Below are positions 1 through 8,868 of a stretch of 64,000 nt of DNA, in pieces. This DNA is from Cognatishimia sp. 1_MG-2023 (GTDB taxonomy: Bacteria; Pseudomonadota; Alphaproteobacteria; Rhodobacterales; Rhodobacteraceae), in the NCBI RefSeq assembly GCF_030548175.1, contig NZ_JAUORX010000003.1:124001-188000 (forward strand). Reading direction: 5' to 3'. Every line of letters begins with the position of its first letter. The first letter of the stretch is position 1. The position numbers and the translations under genes are program-made. A model generated the notes under the pieces. The model was not told the DNA's origin. It saw only the letters and a program-made list of their open reading frames with translations, and did no database searches.

Positions 1-157
1 AGCACCGTAGGATGGTGGACTTGCCAGAACCAGAACTGCCAATCAGCGAAACGACGTCGCCTTTATGCGCTTTGATGTCGACGCCTTTGATAACTTCAAG
101 GTCGCCATACGCTTTGTGCAGGCCATTGATTTCCAGCACCGGCAGTGTGTCGGTCAA
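1..157 (-). CDS. Polar amino-acid ABC transporter ATP-binding protein (N-terminal part; runs off the left edge)
   Basis: Only the first ~52 residues are in the window. The reading frame gives a start typical of GlnQ/AapP-type ATPases, with residues LEINGLHKAYGD followed by the Walker A loop GSSGSGKST and then ILRC. The frame has a stop codon (TAA) just upstream and no ATG, so the start is inferred to be the TTG at 155-157, preceded by GGGGAA. It would energise a periplasmic-binding-protein-dependent amino-acid importer at the inner membrane. The permease and binding-protein genes are not in the window. The next gene upstream on this strand is the TerB-like gene, 177 nt away. Confidence 0.85.
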   Translation of the reverse strand, partial: MTDTLPVLEINGLHKAYGDLEVIKGVDIKAHKGDVVSLIGSSGSGKSTILRC

Positions 158-334
158 AGCAGCATTTCCCCAGTTGATGTCTTAGTCTATTTTTTTATTG
201 CTGACCAATTGGGACGAAAAGCCGGAGGATTGCAACTCGCAAAACGGAAGAAAGCGGTGTGAATCGTCCGAATTGCGCTAGGCTACTGGAATTTTGTTCA
301 AAGTTTAGCAACGAAACAAGATACTGCAGGATTC

Positions 335-775
335 TTACGACTGGCCAGTCACACGCTGCCGCGCGAGGGCGCTGTCACGGTCATTGATGCCTAATAGATT
401 GGCCGCAAGACGCACAATGGCGTCCTCTTCGGCATCCCGTTCCCCATCGGCCAAGACGACCTGCCACAGGGATTCTATCACACCAATGCGCTCTTCATGG
501 GCCACCGCATCCTTGATCGCGCGTGTGAACCGCACGGTGTCTGGTGCTTCGGTTTCCAAGGTCTCTGCCTCTTTGCGCAGGGCTGTCGCCTCGAATGGGG
601 ACAGGCCATAGCGGCTGGCAACAATGCGATCAATTCGTTCGATTTCCGCCGGGGCATAGTCCCCATCCGCACGGGCAATGCGCACCAAAAGGGCGGTCAA
701 CGCAAGACGCGCATCTGTGTCAGACAAAGGGGCCGGGGCGGGTGCGGTCAGGCGCTTTAGGAAATCAGCAAACAT
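335..775 (-). CDS. TerB-like protein (paralogue 1)
   Basis: This 146-residue protein matches the TerB/COG4103 helical family. An N-terminal half contains the typical LLVRIARADGDYAPAEIERID helix pair, with acidic residues that could bind metal, and the C-terminal half repeats the pattern (VVLADGERDAEEDAIVRLAANLLGI). No signal peptide or membrane segment is visible, so it is probably cytoplasmic. A second family member lies at 1746-2168 on the same strand, on the other side of a deacetylase gene. No other tellurite (ter) genes are present, so a role in tellurite resistance is not supported. The function is unknown. Confidence 0.85.
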   Translation of the reverse strand: MFADFLKRLTAPAPAPLSDTDARLALTALLVRIARADGDYAPAEIERIDRIVASRYGLSPFEATALRKEAETLETEAPDTVRFTRAIKDAVAHEERIGVIESLWQVVLADGERDAEEDAIVRLAANLLGINDRDSALARQRVTGQS

Positions 776-889
776 AAGCGATAGATCGGGCTTCTGACGC
801 GAAAGGTCAAGCGGTGGAGGGAAATGGTGTGGCCAAGTGAAACAAGCGATCCTATGGTCATAGCATTATCTGAATGTGAATTGATCCAT

Positions 890-1738
890 ATGCCTTTGAA
901 AACTGTGCTCTTTAGCCTTGCGATTTTGTTGATTGTTTTGAGCCAAGTGGCGTTTTCTGCCGAGGTTGCCATTACCTTGGACGACCTGCCGTACGTCAAC
1001 CCGTCCCAAAATTCGCCAGATGAGGGGCTGGCCATTGTGAAAGCTGTGAATGGGGCGCTTTCCCTGCACGGCATTACCGCGATAGGTTTTGTTGTTGGTG
1101 GGCAGATTTCCCGGAAAACCAAACCAGCTTTGCAGGCCTTTATTGATGACGGCCATCAGGTTGGGAACCACAGTTGGACCCATCCTGACTATGGAACATT
1201 GACTGTCAAAGAATTCCGCAAAGAGGTTCACAAGACGGATCGCGCCTTGCGAGGATGGATGGGGGACACCAAGTTCTTTCGGTTCCCTTATTTGCGTGAA
1301 GGGGAGACGCCAGAGGCAAAAGCCGCTGCCGAGAGCGTGTTGGCCGCATTGGGGTATGTGAATGCACCTGTTTCAATCGACAATGATGAGTGGCGATACA
1401 ATTCAGAATACGTAATGGCCTTGGCCGCAGGAGATGCCGCGCGCGCAAAGGCGATAGGGGCGGAGTATGTGGAACATATTCAGGAACGCACGGTTCATTT
1501 TCAAACCCTCGCGCAGGACGCTTTGGGCCACGATGTAAAACACATCCTTTTGCTGCATATGAACAAGATCAATGCGGATTATCTTGGCGATCTGCTGGAT
1601 TGGTATGCGGGCGAGGGGTGGTCCTTTATCTCTCTCAAAGAGGCGATGTCGGATCCCCTATATTCCGCACCAGACCTATATGCGGGCCCGCGCGGGCTGT
1701 CGCAAATTGAGCGCGTTGTCGGATTGAAAAGCAACTAA
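890..1738 (+). CDS. Secreted polysaccharide deacetylase-family protein (NodB-like)
   Basis: This is a 282-residue carbohydrate esterase 4-like hydrolase, expected to remove acyl groups from a polysaccharide or peptidoglycan sugar. The N-terminus (MPLKTVLFSLAILLIVLSQV) is a signal peptide ending near AFSA, so the product should be exported. NodB motifs follow: LDD with the catalytic base, HSWTH (metal-binding HxxxH), and RFPY. The start at 890 puts the signal peptide at the N-terminus. An in-frame ATG at 824 has a GGAGG motif only 3 nt upstream and would add 22 polar residues, so the start is not certain. It lies between two TerB-like genes on the other strand. Confidence 0.85.
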   Translation: MPLKTVLFSLAILLIVLSQVAFSAEVAITLDDLPYVNPSQNSPDEGLAIVKAVNGALSLHGITAIGFVVGGQISRKTKPALQAFIDDGHQVGNHSWTHPDYGTLTVKEFRKEVHKTDRALRGWMGDTKFFRFPYLREGETPEAKAAAESVLAALGYVNAPVSIDNDEWRYNSEYVMALAAGDAARAKAIGAEYVEHIQERTVHFQTLAQDALGHDVKHILLLHMNKINADYLGDLLDWYAGEGWSFISLKEAMSDPLYSAPDLYAGPRGLSQIERVVGLKSN

Positions 1739-1745
1739 GCGCCTT

Positions 1746-2168
1746 CTAAGGCGCCGGGCTGTCCTTTGGGTCGATTCCCATGACGCGTTCGATTTCGTGA
1801 AGTGCGGCGTCTTCTTCGGGGGTGTCGCGGCCATCGGCTAGGATGACTTTCCACATGGCGTTTACCATTTCCAAACGGTGGGCGTAGTCGACGTGTTCGC
1901 GGATGATCAGGCCGAAATCGGGGGTGCCGGGGGCTTGGGCCTCTAGCTTTTCGCAGGTGGCGCGCATTTTGGCGGCCTCTACGGCGTTGATTTCGAATGA
2001 TTTTGAAAGGATGGAGTCAATCTCGCTGATCTCTGTCACGTGGTATTCACGGTCAGATTTGGCAACGCGCACCAACAAGGCGCCAAGTGCCAGTTGTTCG
2101 TCTGGCTCTGGCAATGGTTGCTGCGTTTTTGGTGTGCCTTTTAGGCGTGCGATCAATCCGTCCCACAT
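1746..2168 (-). CDS. TerB-like protein (paralogue 2)
   Basis: This 140-residue protein is in the same TerB/COG4103 family as 335-775, with LGALLVRVAKSDREYHVTE in the first half and VILADGRDTPEEDAALHEI in the second. The start at 2168 (MWDGLIARLKG) is preceded by GGGGGAGACA and is preferred to an in-frame upstream start that would add 27 unrelated residues. It ends 7 nt from the convergent deacetylase gene. The two copies share their architecture but differ over most of their length, which suggests an old duplication. Function is unknown. Confidence 0.83.
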   Translation of the reverse strand: MWDGLIARLKGTPKTQQPLPEPDEQLALGALLVRVAKSDREYHVTEISEIDSILSKSFEINAVEAAKMRATCEKLEAQAPGTPDFGLIIREHVDYAHRLEMVNAMWKVILADGRDTPEEDAALHEIERVMGIDPKDSPAP

Positions 2169-2326
2169 GTGCTGTCTCCCCCGTTCGCTGGGGGACAATG
2201 TGAAAGAGTGGGCTGCGGAACACAATGGGGGGCTACGGGGAATTTGCATAAATTCGCCCCATTGTTGTACCTGTGTTTACATAGTTTTTTAGGAAACAGA
2301 GACCAAAGTTATCTGGGTGAGTCTGA

Positions 2327-3376
2327 ATGCCGTTTTTGTACGTTTATAGTCCAAGCGATTTTGTGGGTGGATTGCCAGATGAGCAGGGCGCACAGGCGCA
2401 GGGGTCTGGTCCATTCACGCTGACATTGGTCCCGGGCGCGACGCCGACGTTGATCGAAGTGAATGACAACGACGCGGTTTTCGACGAAGTTGATGGGAAC
2501 CAAACGCTTGCGGGTGGTGTGAACATCGATGGCGCCTCTTATGGCGCAGGAACCAGCATTCATTCGGCTTACGACCTTATTAATTCTGGTTCAGGCCATA
2601 AGGTCACCTCGCTTCATTTTGGCGGCGATGGCTATGAACAAGGTGCCGTTCACGGGTTGGTTTCAACCGAGCCATTGGTGGCCGGGCAAAGCTATACCTT
2701 TGATGTAGAACGCACGTCGCATCGCCAAGACAATGACTATGACGATTTTGTTGCCTGCTTTGCGGCTGGCAGCCGGATACGGACCAAACGGGGTGATATT
2801 GCGGTGCAGGATTTGCTGCCGGGGGATATGATCGCGACAGCGGATGAGACCTATCAACCGCTTCGTTTGCGGCTTAGCCGCCATGTTTCAGCGCAAGAGC
2901 TAGAGAGTTCACCAAAGCTGTGTCCTGTACGCATCACGGCAGGTTCGTTGGGGCAGGGATTGCCGACCCGTGATTTGGTGGTGTCCCCCCAGCATCGGAT
3001 GTTGGCAAATGGTCCTTTGTGCGAGCGGATGTTTGGGCAATCTGATGTGCTGCTATCCGCGCGCAAGTTGACCGAGCTGCCGGGGATTTATGTTGATCCG
3101 GATGTAGAGAACGTGACCTATTTCCATTTGGTCTTTGATGATCACCAAGTGGTCTATGCCGAGGGCGCGCCATCCGAAAGTTTTTATTGTGGGGCGCAGG
3201 CCATTGATGGTTTGCATTCAGAGGCGCGTGACGAATTGTTGACGCTGTTCCCTGAGCTGGCCCAAGCTGAAGCGTCGCCATCTATGGCACGCCTATCGCC
3301 GCGGTCCCGTGGGCAGCGCGTGCTGGTCCAACGGTTGCGCAAAAACGACCGTACGGTACTAGAGGCCGGGATTTAA
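2327..3376 (+). CDS. Hint-domain protein
   Basis: This 349-residue protein has a Hint (Hedgehog/intein-type) module beginning near residue 144 at CFAAGSRIRTKRGDIAVQDL, with GDMI and the block B-like VSPQHRML about 70 residues later. Such proteins are common and multi-copy in Rhodobacteraceae, often with calcium-binding or adhesin-like N-terminal parts. Here the first ~140 residues are acidic and glycine-rich with no clear repeat. A conserved Cys at the start of the module fits autoprocessing, but no downstream extein is visible, so cleavage is an inference. Its stop overlaps the convergent GNAT gene by 4 nt. Confidence 0.85.
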   Translation: MPFLYVYSPSDFVGGLPDEQGAQAQGSGPFTLTLVPGATPTLIEVNDNDAVFDEVDGNQTLAGGVNIDGASYGAGTSIHSAYDLINSGSGHKVTSLHFGGDGYEQGAVHGLVSTEPLVAGQSYTFDVERTSHRQDNDYDDFVACFAAGSRIRTKRGDIAVQDLLPGDMIATADETYQPLRLRLSRHVSAQELESSPKLCPVRITAGSLGQGLPTRDLVVSPQHRMLANGPLCERMFGQSDVLLSARKLTELPGIYVDPDVENVTYFHLVFDDHQVVYAEGAPSESFYCGAQAIDGLHSEARDELLTLFPELAQAEASPSMARLSPRSRGQRVLVQRLRKNDRTVLEAGI

Positions 3377-3861
3377 GCGCCGATCAAGCGCTTAGAGACC
3401 TCTGTTTTATGCAGTGGTAATGACAAGGTCGCATCCATTCGCAATCCTCGCGAGGTCACGTGATAGCCGCGATATTTGGTTAGGCCCAAAGTGCGGGTGT
3501 TGGATGTTAGGACTTCCAGCTTAACGTCCTCGTGGCCACGTTTGACCAACTCATTTTCCATCTCTTCAAGCAGGCGGCGGCCGATGCCTTGTCCTTCGTC
3601 TGCTTTGTTGACCCAAAGGTCCGTCACGATGTTTTCGCCGTTTGCAGCAGCGGCAAAACCAAGGACGTGATCGTCCTTTTCGGCAATCAAAATATTGTCC
3701 GGCTGAGTAACGGCAAAGTTTTCAAATACATCTGCGGTTACCCGGTTTTGCACCTCTTCGGGTAGGTTATTGGCATTCCCACGTTTCCAAGCCGCATGGC
3801 CGATGGCCGCAAGTGTTTTGGCGTCGGACGCGCGCGCCCAGCGAATTGTTACCTCTGTCAT
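3373..3861 (-). CDS. GNAT-family N-acetyltransferase
   Basis: This 162-residue protein has the GNAT acetyl-CoA site EGQGIGRRLLEEME (Q/RxxGxG/A) around residues 90-103, preceded by the beta-strand DLWVNKAD. The substrate cannot be predicted. The start at 3861 (MTEVTIRWARASD) has a strong GGGAGGACAT upstream. A longer frame to 4062 would run through the pyrG terminator hairpin and into pyrG, so it is rejected. It sits downstream of pyrG on the same strand but is separated from it by an intrinsic terminator. Confidence 0.85.
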   Translation of the reverse strand: MTEVTIRWARASDAKTLAAIGHAAWKRGNANNLPEEVQNRVTADVFENFAVTQPDNILIAEKDDHVLGFAAAANGENIVTDLWVNKADEGQGIGRRLLEEMENELVKRGHEDVKLEVLTSNTRTLGLTKYRGYHVTSRGLRMDATLSLPLHKTEVSKRLIGA

Positions 3862-3945
3862 ATGTCCTCCCATACGGTGGGCAGCCACCGTGCACAGCGC
3901 TATAGCACATTTTTGAGACTCGCGCGACGTGTGGGGCCAGCATAC

Positions 3946-3976
3946 GAAAAACGCCGCTGAAAAGCGGCGTTTTTGT
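3946..3976 (-). terminator. Intrinsic terminator of pyrG
   Basis: A perfect 12-bp stem (AAAAACGCCGCT / AGCGGCGTTTTT) with a GAAA tetraloop lies 22 nt downstream of the pyrG stop. The A-run on the plus strand becomes the U-tract for minus-strand transcripts. Confidence 0.85.
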
Positions 3977-3997
3977 AGGAGGAATTTAGCGTAAACT

Positions 3998-5641
3998 TTA
4001 AACGAGGCGCGAATTGTCTTTTGCGGCGCGGATAAAGTCTTTGAACAGCGGATGCGGATCAAATGGTTTGGATTTCAGTTCTGGATGGAACTGAACGCCG
4101 ATGAACCATGGGTGATCTTCCCATTCTACGATTTCTGGCAATTTGCCATCTGGGCTCATGCCAGAAAACTTAAGACCGGCTTTTTCAAGCTGTTCACGGT
4201 ATTTCGTGTCAACTTCGTAACGGTGACGGTGACGTTCGTCGATGGCGGTTGTGCCATAGACTTTCGCAACGTTGGAGCCTTCGGCCAAAGTGGCGTTATA
4301 GGCGCCAAGGCGCATGGTGCCGCCTTTGTCGTCATCTGCTTTGCGCTTGACCTTAGCGTTGCCCTGCACCCATTCCTTGAGGTGGTAAACAACTGGTTCG
4401 AAACGCTTTTTACCTGCTTCGTGATCGAATTCTTCGGAGCCCGCATCCGCAACGCCAGCAACGTTACGCGCCGCTTCGATCACGGCCATTTGCATGCCAA
4501 GGCAGATGCCAAGATAAGGCACTTTGTGTTCGCGCGCGAATTGCGCGGCTTTGATTTTACCTTCGGTGCCGCGCTCGCCAAAGCCGCCAGGCACGAGGAT
4601 GGCGTCATAGCCTTCCAAATGCGGAGCAGCTTCGCCTTTGTCAAAGACCTCGGCGTCGACCCAATTGACGTTCACTTTGACACGGTTGTGCATGCCGCCG
4701 TGGATCAGGGCCTCTTTGATGGATTTATACGCATCTTCGAGCTGGGTGTATTTGCCAACGATTGCAACGTTCACTTCACCATCGGTGTTGTGAATGCGGT
4801 CTTGGACGTCGTTCCAGCGCGCCAGGTTTGGTTTTGGGGCAGGGGCGATGCCAAAGGCATCCAGCACAGCCTGATCCAGACCTTCGTGGTGATAGGCCAG
4901 CGGCGCTTCGTAGATCGATTTCAGATCGTAAGCGGCCACAACGGCCTCTTTGCGCACGTTACAGAACAGAGCGATCTTTTCGCGCTCTTTGGCTGGGATA
5001 GGCTGCTCGGAGCGGCACACAAGGATGTCAGGCGCGATACCGATGGATTGCAGCTCTTTCACCGAGTGCTGGGTTGGCTTTGTCTTTAGCTCGCCAGAGG
5101 CCGCTAGGTAAGGCAGCAGTGTCAGATGCATGAACAAGCACTGGCCGCGTGGTTTGTCGTGGCTGAACTGGCGGATGGCTTCGAAGAATGGCAGGCCTTC
5201 GATGTCACCAACCGTACCGCCAATTTCACAAAGCATGAAATCAACTTCGTCTTCGCCGATGGAAATGAATTCTTTGATTTCGTTTGTGACGTGGGGAACC
5301 ACCTGAATGGTTTTGCCCAGATAATCACCGCGGCGCTCGCGTTCTAGAACGTTGGAATAGACGCGACCGGATGACACGGAATCGGTCATGCGGGCAGGGA
5401 CGCCGGTGAAGCGTTCGTAGTGACCAAGATCCAGATCGGTTTCCGCGCCATCATCGGTGACAAACACCTCGCCGTGCTCAAACGGGCTCATGGTGCCCGG
5501 ATCAACGTTGAGATAGGGGTCAAGTTTGCGCAGACGCACCGTGTAACCACGCGCCTGAAGCAGTGAGCCCAAAGCCGCAGATGCAAGGCCTTTGCCCAGC
5601 GACGAAACAACACCACCTGTGATGAAAATGAACCTTGCCAT
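3998..5641 (-). CDS. pyrG: CTP synthase
   Basis: This 547-residue enzyme makes CTP from UTP, ATP and glutamine. The N-terminal synthase domain starts [19 protein letters not shown] with the ATP loop SLGKG. The C-terminal class I glutamine amidotransferase domain carries the nucleophile in GICLGMQM and the His/Glu pair in QFHPEL. The start at 5641 is chosen because homologues begin at MARF and GGGGGT lies upstream. A start 9 codons further out has no ribosome binding site. secG is upstream on the same strand, and a sigma-70-like promoter lies between them. Confidence 0.98.
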   Translation of the reverse strand: MARFIFITGGVVSSLGKGLASAALGSLLQARGYTVRLRKLDPYLNVDPGTMSPFEHGEVFVTDDGAETDLDLGHYERFTGVPARMTDSVSSGRVYSNVLERERRGDYLGKTIQVVPHVTNEIKEFISIGEDEVDFMLCEIGGTVGDIEGLPFFEAIRQFSHDKPRGQCLFMHLTLLPYLAASGELKTKPTQHSVKELQSIGIAPDILVCRSEQPIPAKEREKIALFCNVRKEAVVAAYDLKSIYEAPLAYHHEGLDQAVLDAFGIAPAPKPNLARWNDVQDRIHNTDGEVNVAIVGKYTQLEDAYKSIKEALIHGGMHNRVKVNVNWVDAEVFDKGEAAPHLEGYDAILVPGGFGERGTEGKIKAAQFAREHKVPYLGICLGMQMAVIEAARNVAGVADAGSEEFDHEAGKKRFEPVVYHLKEWVQGNAKVKRKADDDKGGTMRLGAYNATLAEGSNVAKVYGTTAIDERHRHRYEVDTKYREQLEKAGLKFSGMSPDGKLPEIVEWEDHPWFIGVQFHPELKSKPFDPHPLFKDFIRAAKDNSRLV

Positions 5642-5753
5642 AGGTTTGGCGACCCCCGTGATTGCCATGACGTCGCAGCGAAATGCGCGACGAAAAATTC
5701 AAAAAATGCGAGTACCGCCGGCATGATTTTTGCCGATGCATCACGGGACTCAA

Positions 5754-5782
5754 GATATAAAGGATTCGCTCGCGTTTGGCAA
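5754..5782 (-). promoter_or_regulatory. Probable sigma-70 promoter of pyrG
   Basis: On the minus strand a -35 box TTGCCA (plus 5777-5782) and a -10 box TATATC (plus 5754-5759) are separated by 17 nt. They lie 113-141 nt upstream of the pyrG start, in the secG-pyrG gap. This is pattern matching only. Confidence 0.45.
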
Positions 5783-5868
5783 TACGACCGCAAGATGCTG
5801 TTGCGGTCGCGCTCTAAAACTCAAGCTATAGTGGTTGGCCTCTTGGATGAGGCTACCGAATGTGCGGT

Positions 5869-6225
5869 TTAGTTTGCTTTTGGAACAAGCGGTGCATCAT
5901 CACCTTCTGCCGGTGGCAGAAGTGAATCAGCTGCAGGCACTGTAGTGTCGGCTGGTGTCAGCTCGGTGCCCAATGTGTCGATCACAGAGGTGCCCGCGGC
6001 GTTTGACGCAGCAATGACTGTCAGTGCGATGGATGTGCAGATAAAGCCCGCAGCAAGGATCCAGGTCACTTTGCCCAGTGCTGTTGCTGCTGAACGGCCG
6101 GCAACTGCGCCGCCGCCACCGCCGCCACCCATGCCAAGGCCTCCGCCTTCGGATCGTTGCATAAGCACGATGCCAATGAGGGCCAGCGCCAAAAGGAGGT
6201 GGATAATAAGGACGACGTTTTCCAT
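5869..6225 (-). CDS. secG: Preprotein translocase subunit SecG
   Basis: This 118-residue inner-membrane protein is the small partner of SecY/SecE. Two hydrophobic segments (about residues 3-22, and 50-72 starting VTWILAAGFICTSIALTVI) flank the family signature VLMQRSEGGGLG and a run of glycines. The C-terminal tail is longer and more acidic than in Escherichia coli and is typical of alphaproteobacteria. The start at 6225 is chosen by homology (MENVVLIIHLLLAL). The longer frame to 6450 would read through an intergenic repeat. It precedes pyrG on the same strand. Confidence 0.95.
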   Translation of the reverse strand: MENVVLIIHLLLALALIGIVLMQRSEGGGLGMGGGGGGGAVAGRSAATALGKVTWILAAGFICTSIALTVIAASNAAGTSVIDTLGTELTPADTTVPAADSLLPPAEGDDAPLVPKAN

Positions 6226-6320
6226 GGTGGCCTGTTCTTTACGAGCGTTCGGATACTTCAGCCGGGTATCTATGCATTTTCGCAGCCTAGGGCAAGGCGC
6301 TTTCTTGTGAAGATGGATTA

Positions 6321-6388
6321 GGGGCCTTGCCCCTCGGGCCGAAACTTTGTTTCGACCCTCACCCCAGAGTATTTTGGGAAAGATGAAG
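6321..6388. repeat. Double-hairpin intergenic repeat, copy 1
   Basis: Three parts are visible: a G/C hairpin GGGGCCTTGCCCC (6321-6333), a second stem GGGCCGAAAC/GTTTCGACCC with a TTT loop (6336-6358), and a tail CCCCAGAGTATTTTGGG followed by AAAGATGAAG. A second copy with the same layout lies at 48844-48914. The single mismatch in the second stem is C·A on the plus strand, which becomes a U·G wobble in minus-strand RNA. Confidence 0.7.
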
Positions 6389-6429
6389 TTTGTATGGACT
6401 CGAATTGTCTTTCGGTGTTGGCTCTGCCT

Positions 6430-7038
6430 ATGCCACATGATCATCCACATACAGTGCTGCCTGCGGACCCGGTTCTACGGGTGAAGGCGCTTGAGACGCT
6501 ATTGGTGAAAAAGGGGCTGGTTGATCCAGCTGCTTTGCAAGCCATCATAGACACGTATGAGCATAAGATTGGCCCGCAAAACGGCGCGCGGGTTGTGGCC
6601 AAGATGTGGAGCGATCCGGCGTTTCGGGCTGCGATGGTCGACGATCCCATGCCGCTGCTGAGCGAGCTTGGCTATTACGGTCGACAGGGCGAGCACATGG
6701 TAGTCGTAGAGAACACGCCAGATGTGCACAATATCGTCGTTTGCACGCTATGTTCTTGTTATCCTTGGCCTTTGCTGGGAATTCCGCCGGGTTGGTATAA
6801 ATCCGATGCCTATCGTTCGCGCGTTGTGCGAGAGCCGCGCAAGGTCTTGGCAGAGTTTGGTGTGACCTTGCCAGAGAGCACTTCGGTGCGCGTTTGGGAT
6901 TCCACTGCTGAGGTGCGCTATTTGGTGGTGCCAGAGCGGCCAGAGGGGACGGATGGGTTTTCAGAAAACGCATTGGCGGCACTTGTGACGCGGGATTCGA
7001 TGGTGGGTGTTGGCCTTGCCAAGGAGCCAAACACATGA
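6430..7038 (+). CDS. nthA: Nitrile hydratase alpha subunit (cobalt type)
   Basis: This 202-residue subunit hydrates nitriles to amides together with the beta subunit. The metal-claw motif is [11 protein letters not shown], with Cys105, Cys108, Ser109 and Cys110. Two of these cysteines are normally oxidised to sulfinic and sulfenic acid. Thr in CTLCSC, rather than Ser, is typical of cobalt enzymes and of no iron enzyme I know. The start at 6430 (MPHDHPHT) matches the His-rich N-terminus of homologues. An ATG at 6394 would add 12 residues. It overlaps nthB by 4 nt (ATGA), so translation is probably coupled. Confidence 0.95.
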   Translation: MPHDHPHTVLPADPVLRVKALETLLVKKGLVDPAALQAIIDTYEHKIGPQNGARVVAKMWSDPAFRAAMVDDPMPLLSELGYYGRQGEHMVVVENTPDVHNIVVCTLCSCYPWPLLGIPPGWYKSDAYRSRVVREPRKVLAEFGVTLPESTSVRVWDSTAEVRYLVVPERPEGTDGFSENALAALVTRDSMVGVGLAKEPNT

Positions 7039-7703
7039 GCCGCGTGCACGATATGGGTGGTCGATTTGGCGATGGGCCGGTGCGGGCGGAAGATGATTCC
7101 GTCTTTGCTCAAGAGTGGCACAAAACCGCGCTGGCGTTGAATTTGGCCGTGGGGGCCTTGGGGCAATGGAATATCGACAAGTCCCGCCATGCGCGGGAAT
7201 GTTTGGTGCCCAAAGATTACGCGCGGTTTTCCTACTATGAAAAATGGATGGCGGGCCTTGCGGATTTAATGGTGGCCGAAGGGGTTGTCACGGCTGACGA
7301 ACTGGCGGGCGGTGCGATTGAGCCATCGGAATTGGCGGAGCGTTGCTTAAAGGCGGATAAGGTTGCGGCGGCCTTGGCCTCGGGTGGCCCGGCGGATCGG
7401 GTATCCGAGATTGATCAGGTTTTTGCTATTGGTGATTTGGTGCAGGCCCGCAAGCCTGCGCGCAATCAGATGGTCGAGGGGGGGCATACACGCCTTCCCA
7501 GTTATGCGGCCGGGGCCGTAGGGCGCGTGGTGCTTTATCACGGCACACATGTGTTTCCTGACGCCAATGCGCACGGATTGGGCGAACGGCCCGAGCCGCT
7601 TTATGCCGTGGCCTTTTCTGCGGCCGCACTTTGGGGCACGGCAGAATCAGCCGGGGACGAAGTGATTATGGATCTGTGGCAAAGCTATCTGGTGCCAGTA
7701 TGA
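7035..7703 (+). CDS. nthB: Nitrile hydratase beta subunit
   Basis: This 222-residue partner of NthA starts with the family signature [16 protein letters not shown] and includes the helical N-terminal region with YYEKWMAGL. The C-terminal SH3-like barrel contains [12 protein letters not shown] and HGTHVFPD, followed by LYAVAF and ending DLWQSYLVP. It forms the alpha-beta dimer that holds the metal site. It overlaps the alpha-subunit gene by 4 nt, and the activator gene follows after 10 nt. Confidence 0.95.
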   Translation: MSRVHDMGGRFGDGPVRAEDDSVFAQEWHKTALALNLAVGALGQWNIDKSRHARECLVPKDYARFSYYEKWMAGLADLMVAEGVVTADELAGGAIEPSELAERCLKADKVAAALASGGPADRVSEIDQVFAIGDLVQARKPARNQMVEGGHTRLPSYAAGAVGRVVLYHGTHVFPDANAHGLGERPEPLYAVAFSAAALWGTAESAGDEVIMDLWQSYLVPV

Positions 7704-7713
7704 AGAGGCCAGT

Positions 7714-8031
7714 ATGAGCAAACCCGATCCCACATTCGAGGCCCCGTGGCACGCCGAAGTGTTCGCCATGACCGTACATTTGCAGGAAAGCGGATTGTTT
7801 TCGTGGGCCGATTGGACCCAATGCTTTGGCGCGACGCTTGCGGTGCATGGCTTGGACAAAGAATTGGACGGTGGCGATGATTATTTCATCGCTTGGGTTG
7901 AGGCATTGGAAAAGATGCTGGCCAACATCGGTCTGGCGGATGCGTCGATCTTGGGATCGCTCAAGGATGCTTGGGCTGATGCCTATTTGAAAACACCGCA
8001 TGGGCAGCCGGTAAAGATTGAAGACGATTGA
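7714..8031 (+). CDS. Nitrile hydratase activator / accessory protein (P14K-like)
   Basis: This 105-residue protein matches the small nitrile hydratase accessory family, which resembles the beta-subunit N-terminus and helps insert cobalt into the alpha subunit by subunit swapping. Visible features are PWHAEVFAMTVHLQESGLFSW, the WTQCFGATL segment, and YFIAWVEALEKML. Its position directly after nthB supports cobalt-type maturation. The gene is immediately preceded by GAGGCCAGT, a near-copy of the end of nthB (GTGCCAGTATGA). It ends abutting the next gene on the other strand. Confidence 0.9.
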   Translation: MSKPDPTFEAPWHAEVFAMTVHLQESGLFSWADWTQCFGATLAVHGLDKELDGGDDYFIAWVEALEKMLANIGLADASILGSLKDAWADAYLKTPHGQPVKIEDD

Positions 8032-8439
8032 TTATTCATCCACGTCGTCAATATCAGCCTGACCTGTCAACATACGGCGCACAAGGCTCCAGCTAAGACC
8101 AATGCCCAACACACATGACAGCGAAAAGATGCCCAGCCATGTGTTCAGGCTGCGGTTGGTCAGCGCCAAGATGCCCCAATCATACAGAACCCACAGCAAC
8201 GCTGCGACAACCGCAAGAATCAGGAACATGCCAAAGCCACCAATGGATCGCAGGGTGGCGCGTAGGTAGATGATATAACCGATGGTCAGGATCAAACCCA
8301 TCAGCACGGTGACGGGTAGCTCGGTGGCATAGTTATTCATGCTCCAGCGGACATAGTTGAAATCCGTCGGATTGAATGTGACTGCCAATAGCAGAAAGGC
8401 GAATATCCAGCGCAGGAAAAAGCCCATCCGGTCCCCCAT
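8032..8439 (-). CDS. Four-helix integral membrane protein, unknown function (possibly DUF6524)
   Basis: This 135-residue protein has four hydrophobic segments (about residues 6-22, 43-58, 69-87 and 99-119) and an acidic C-terminus ADIDDVDE. I associate the sequence with a small Rhodobacteraceae membrane family, DUF6524, but cannot confirm this. It has no enzymatic motif. It converges on the nitrile hydratase activator with zero intergenic bases. Confidence 0.75.
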   Translation of the reverse strand: MGDRMGFFLRWIFAFLLLAVTFNPTDFNYVRWSMNNYATELPVTVLMGLILTIGYIIYLRATLRSIGGFGMFLILAVVAALLWVLYDWGILALTNRSLNTWLGIFSLSCVLGIGLSWSLVRRMLTGQADIDDVDE

Positions 8440-8568
8440 CGTTTTTTACTAGCAATTGCGCAATATCAGGGGGCGTGTCTAGAGGGGACGGTGCGTATCT
8501 TTGGCTTTGTCACTGGAATTCAACGGCGCAGACACCCTGTGGGTTGTGCCACTTTTAATGCAGCACCG

Positions 8569-8868
8569 CTAAAGGGATACGGATTTTTCCAAGGCCTTGG
8601 CCCAAGAGAATATCCTAAAACTTCGGAATTCGGGGTTATAATAGGGGTCTTGTTGGACGATATCGACCACGTCTTCAAAATCGCAGCCTTTGACAATCCA
8701 CATACCACCGCTATAGGGCGCGCCGGGCATAGGGCGCAGACCACCGGCGATTTTGATGCGGTTCTCGTTCTTCTTAAGGAACTCAAGATGCGCAGAGCCA
8801 AATTCGCGGCGATGGGCCATCATTTCTGGGGCATCTTCGAACAATACAACCCAATAGGCGTTTGGCAT
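8569..8868 (-). CDS. YciI-family protein
   Basis: This 99-residue protein fits the YCII-related dimeric ferredoxin-like fold: it starts MPNAYWVVLFEDAPEMMAHR, with HLEFLKKNENRIKIAGGLRP as the His-containing core and FEDVVDIVQQDPYY near the end. Family members are small, often uncharacterised, and are sometimes linked to dehalogenation or oxidative chemistry. It is divergent from purA across a 197-bp gap in which I see no clear operator. Confidence 0.8.
   Translation of the reverse strand: MPNAYWVVLFEDAPEMMAHRREFGSAHLEFLKKNENRIKIAGGLRPMPGAPYSGGMWIVKGCDFEDVVDIVQQDPYYNPEFRSFRIFSWAKALEKSVSL

Noticed and set aside
335-2168. Tellurite resistance island
   Set aside because: Only TerB-like proteins are present; no terC, terD, terZ or related genes.
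2327-3376. Intein in the Hint-domain protein
   Set aside because: No C-terminal splice motif (His-Asn) or extein is visible; the Hint fold is part of a stand-alone family.
4052-5089. Long 345-residue open frame opposite pyrG
   Set aside because: It is antisense to a conserved enzyme, with aromatic-rich, non-natural composition and no ribosome binding site.
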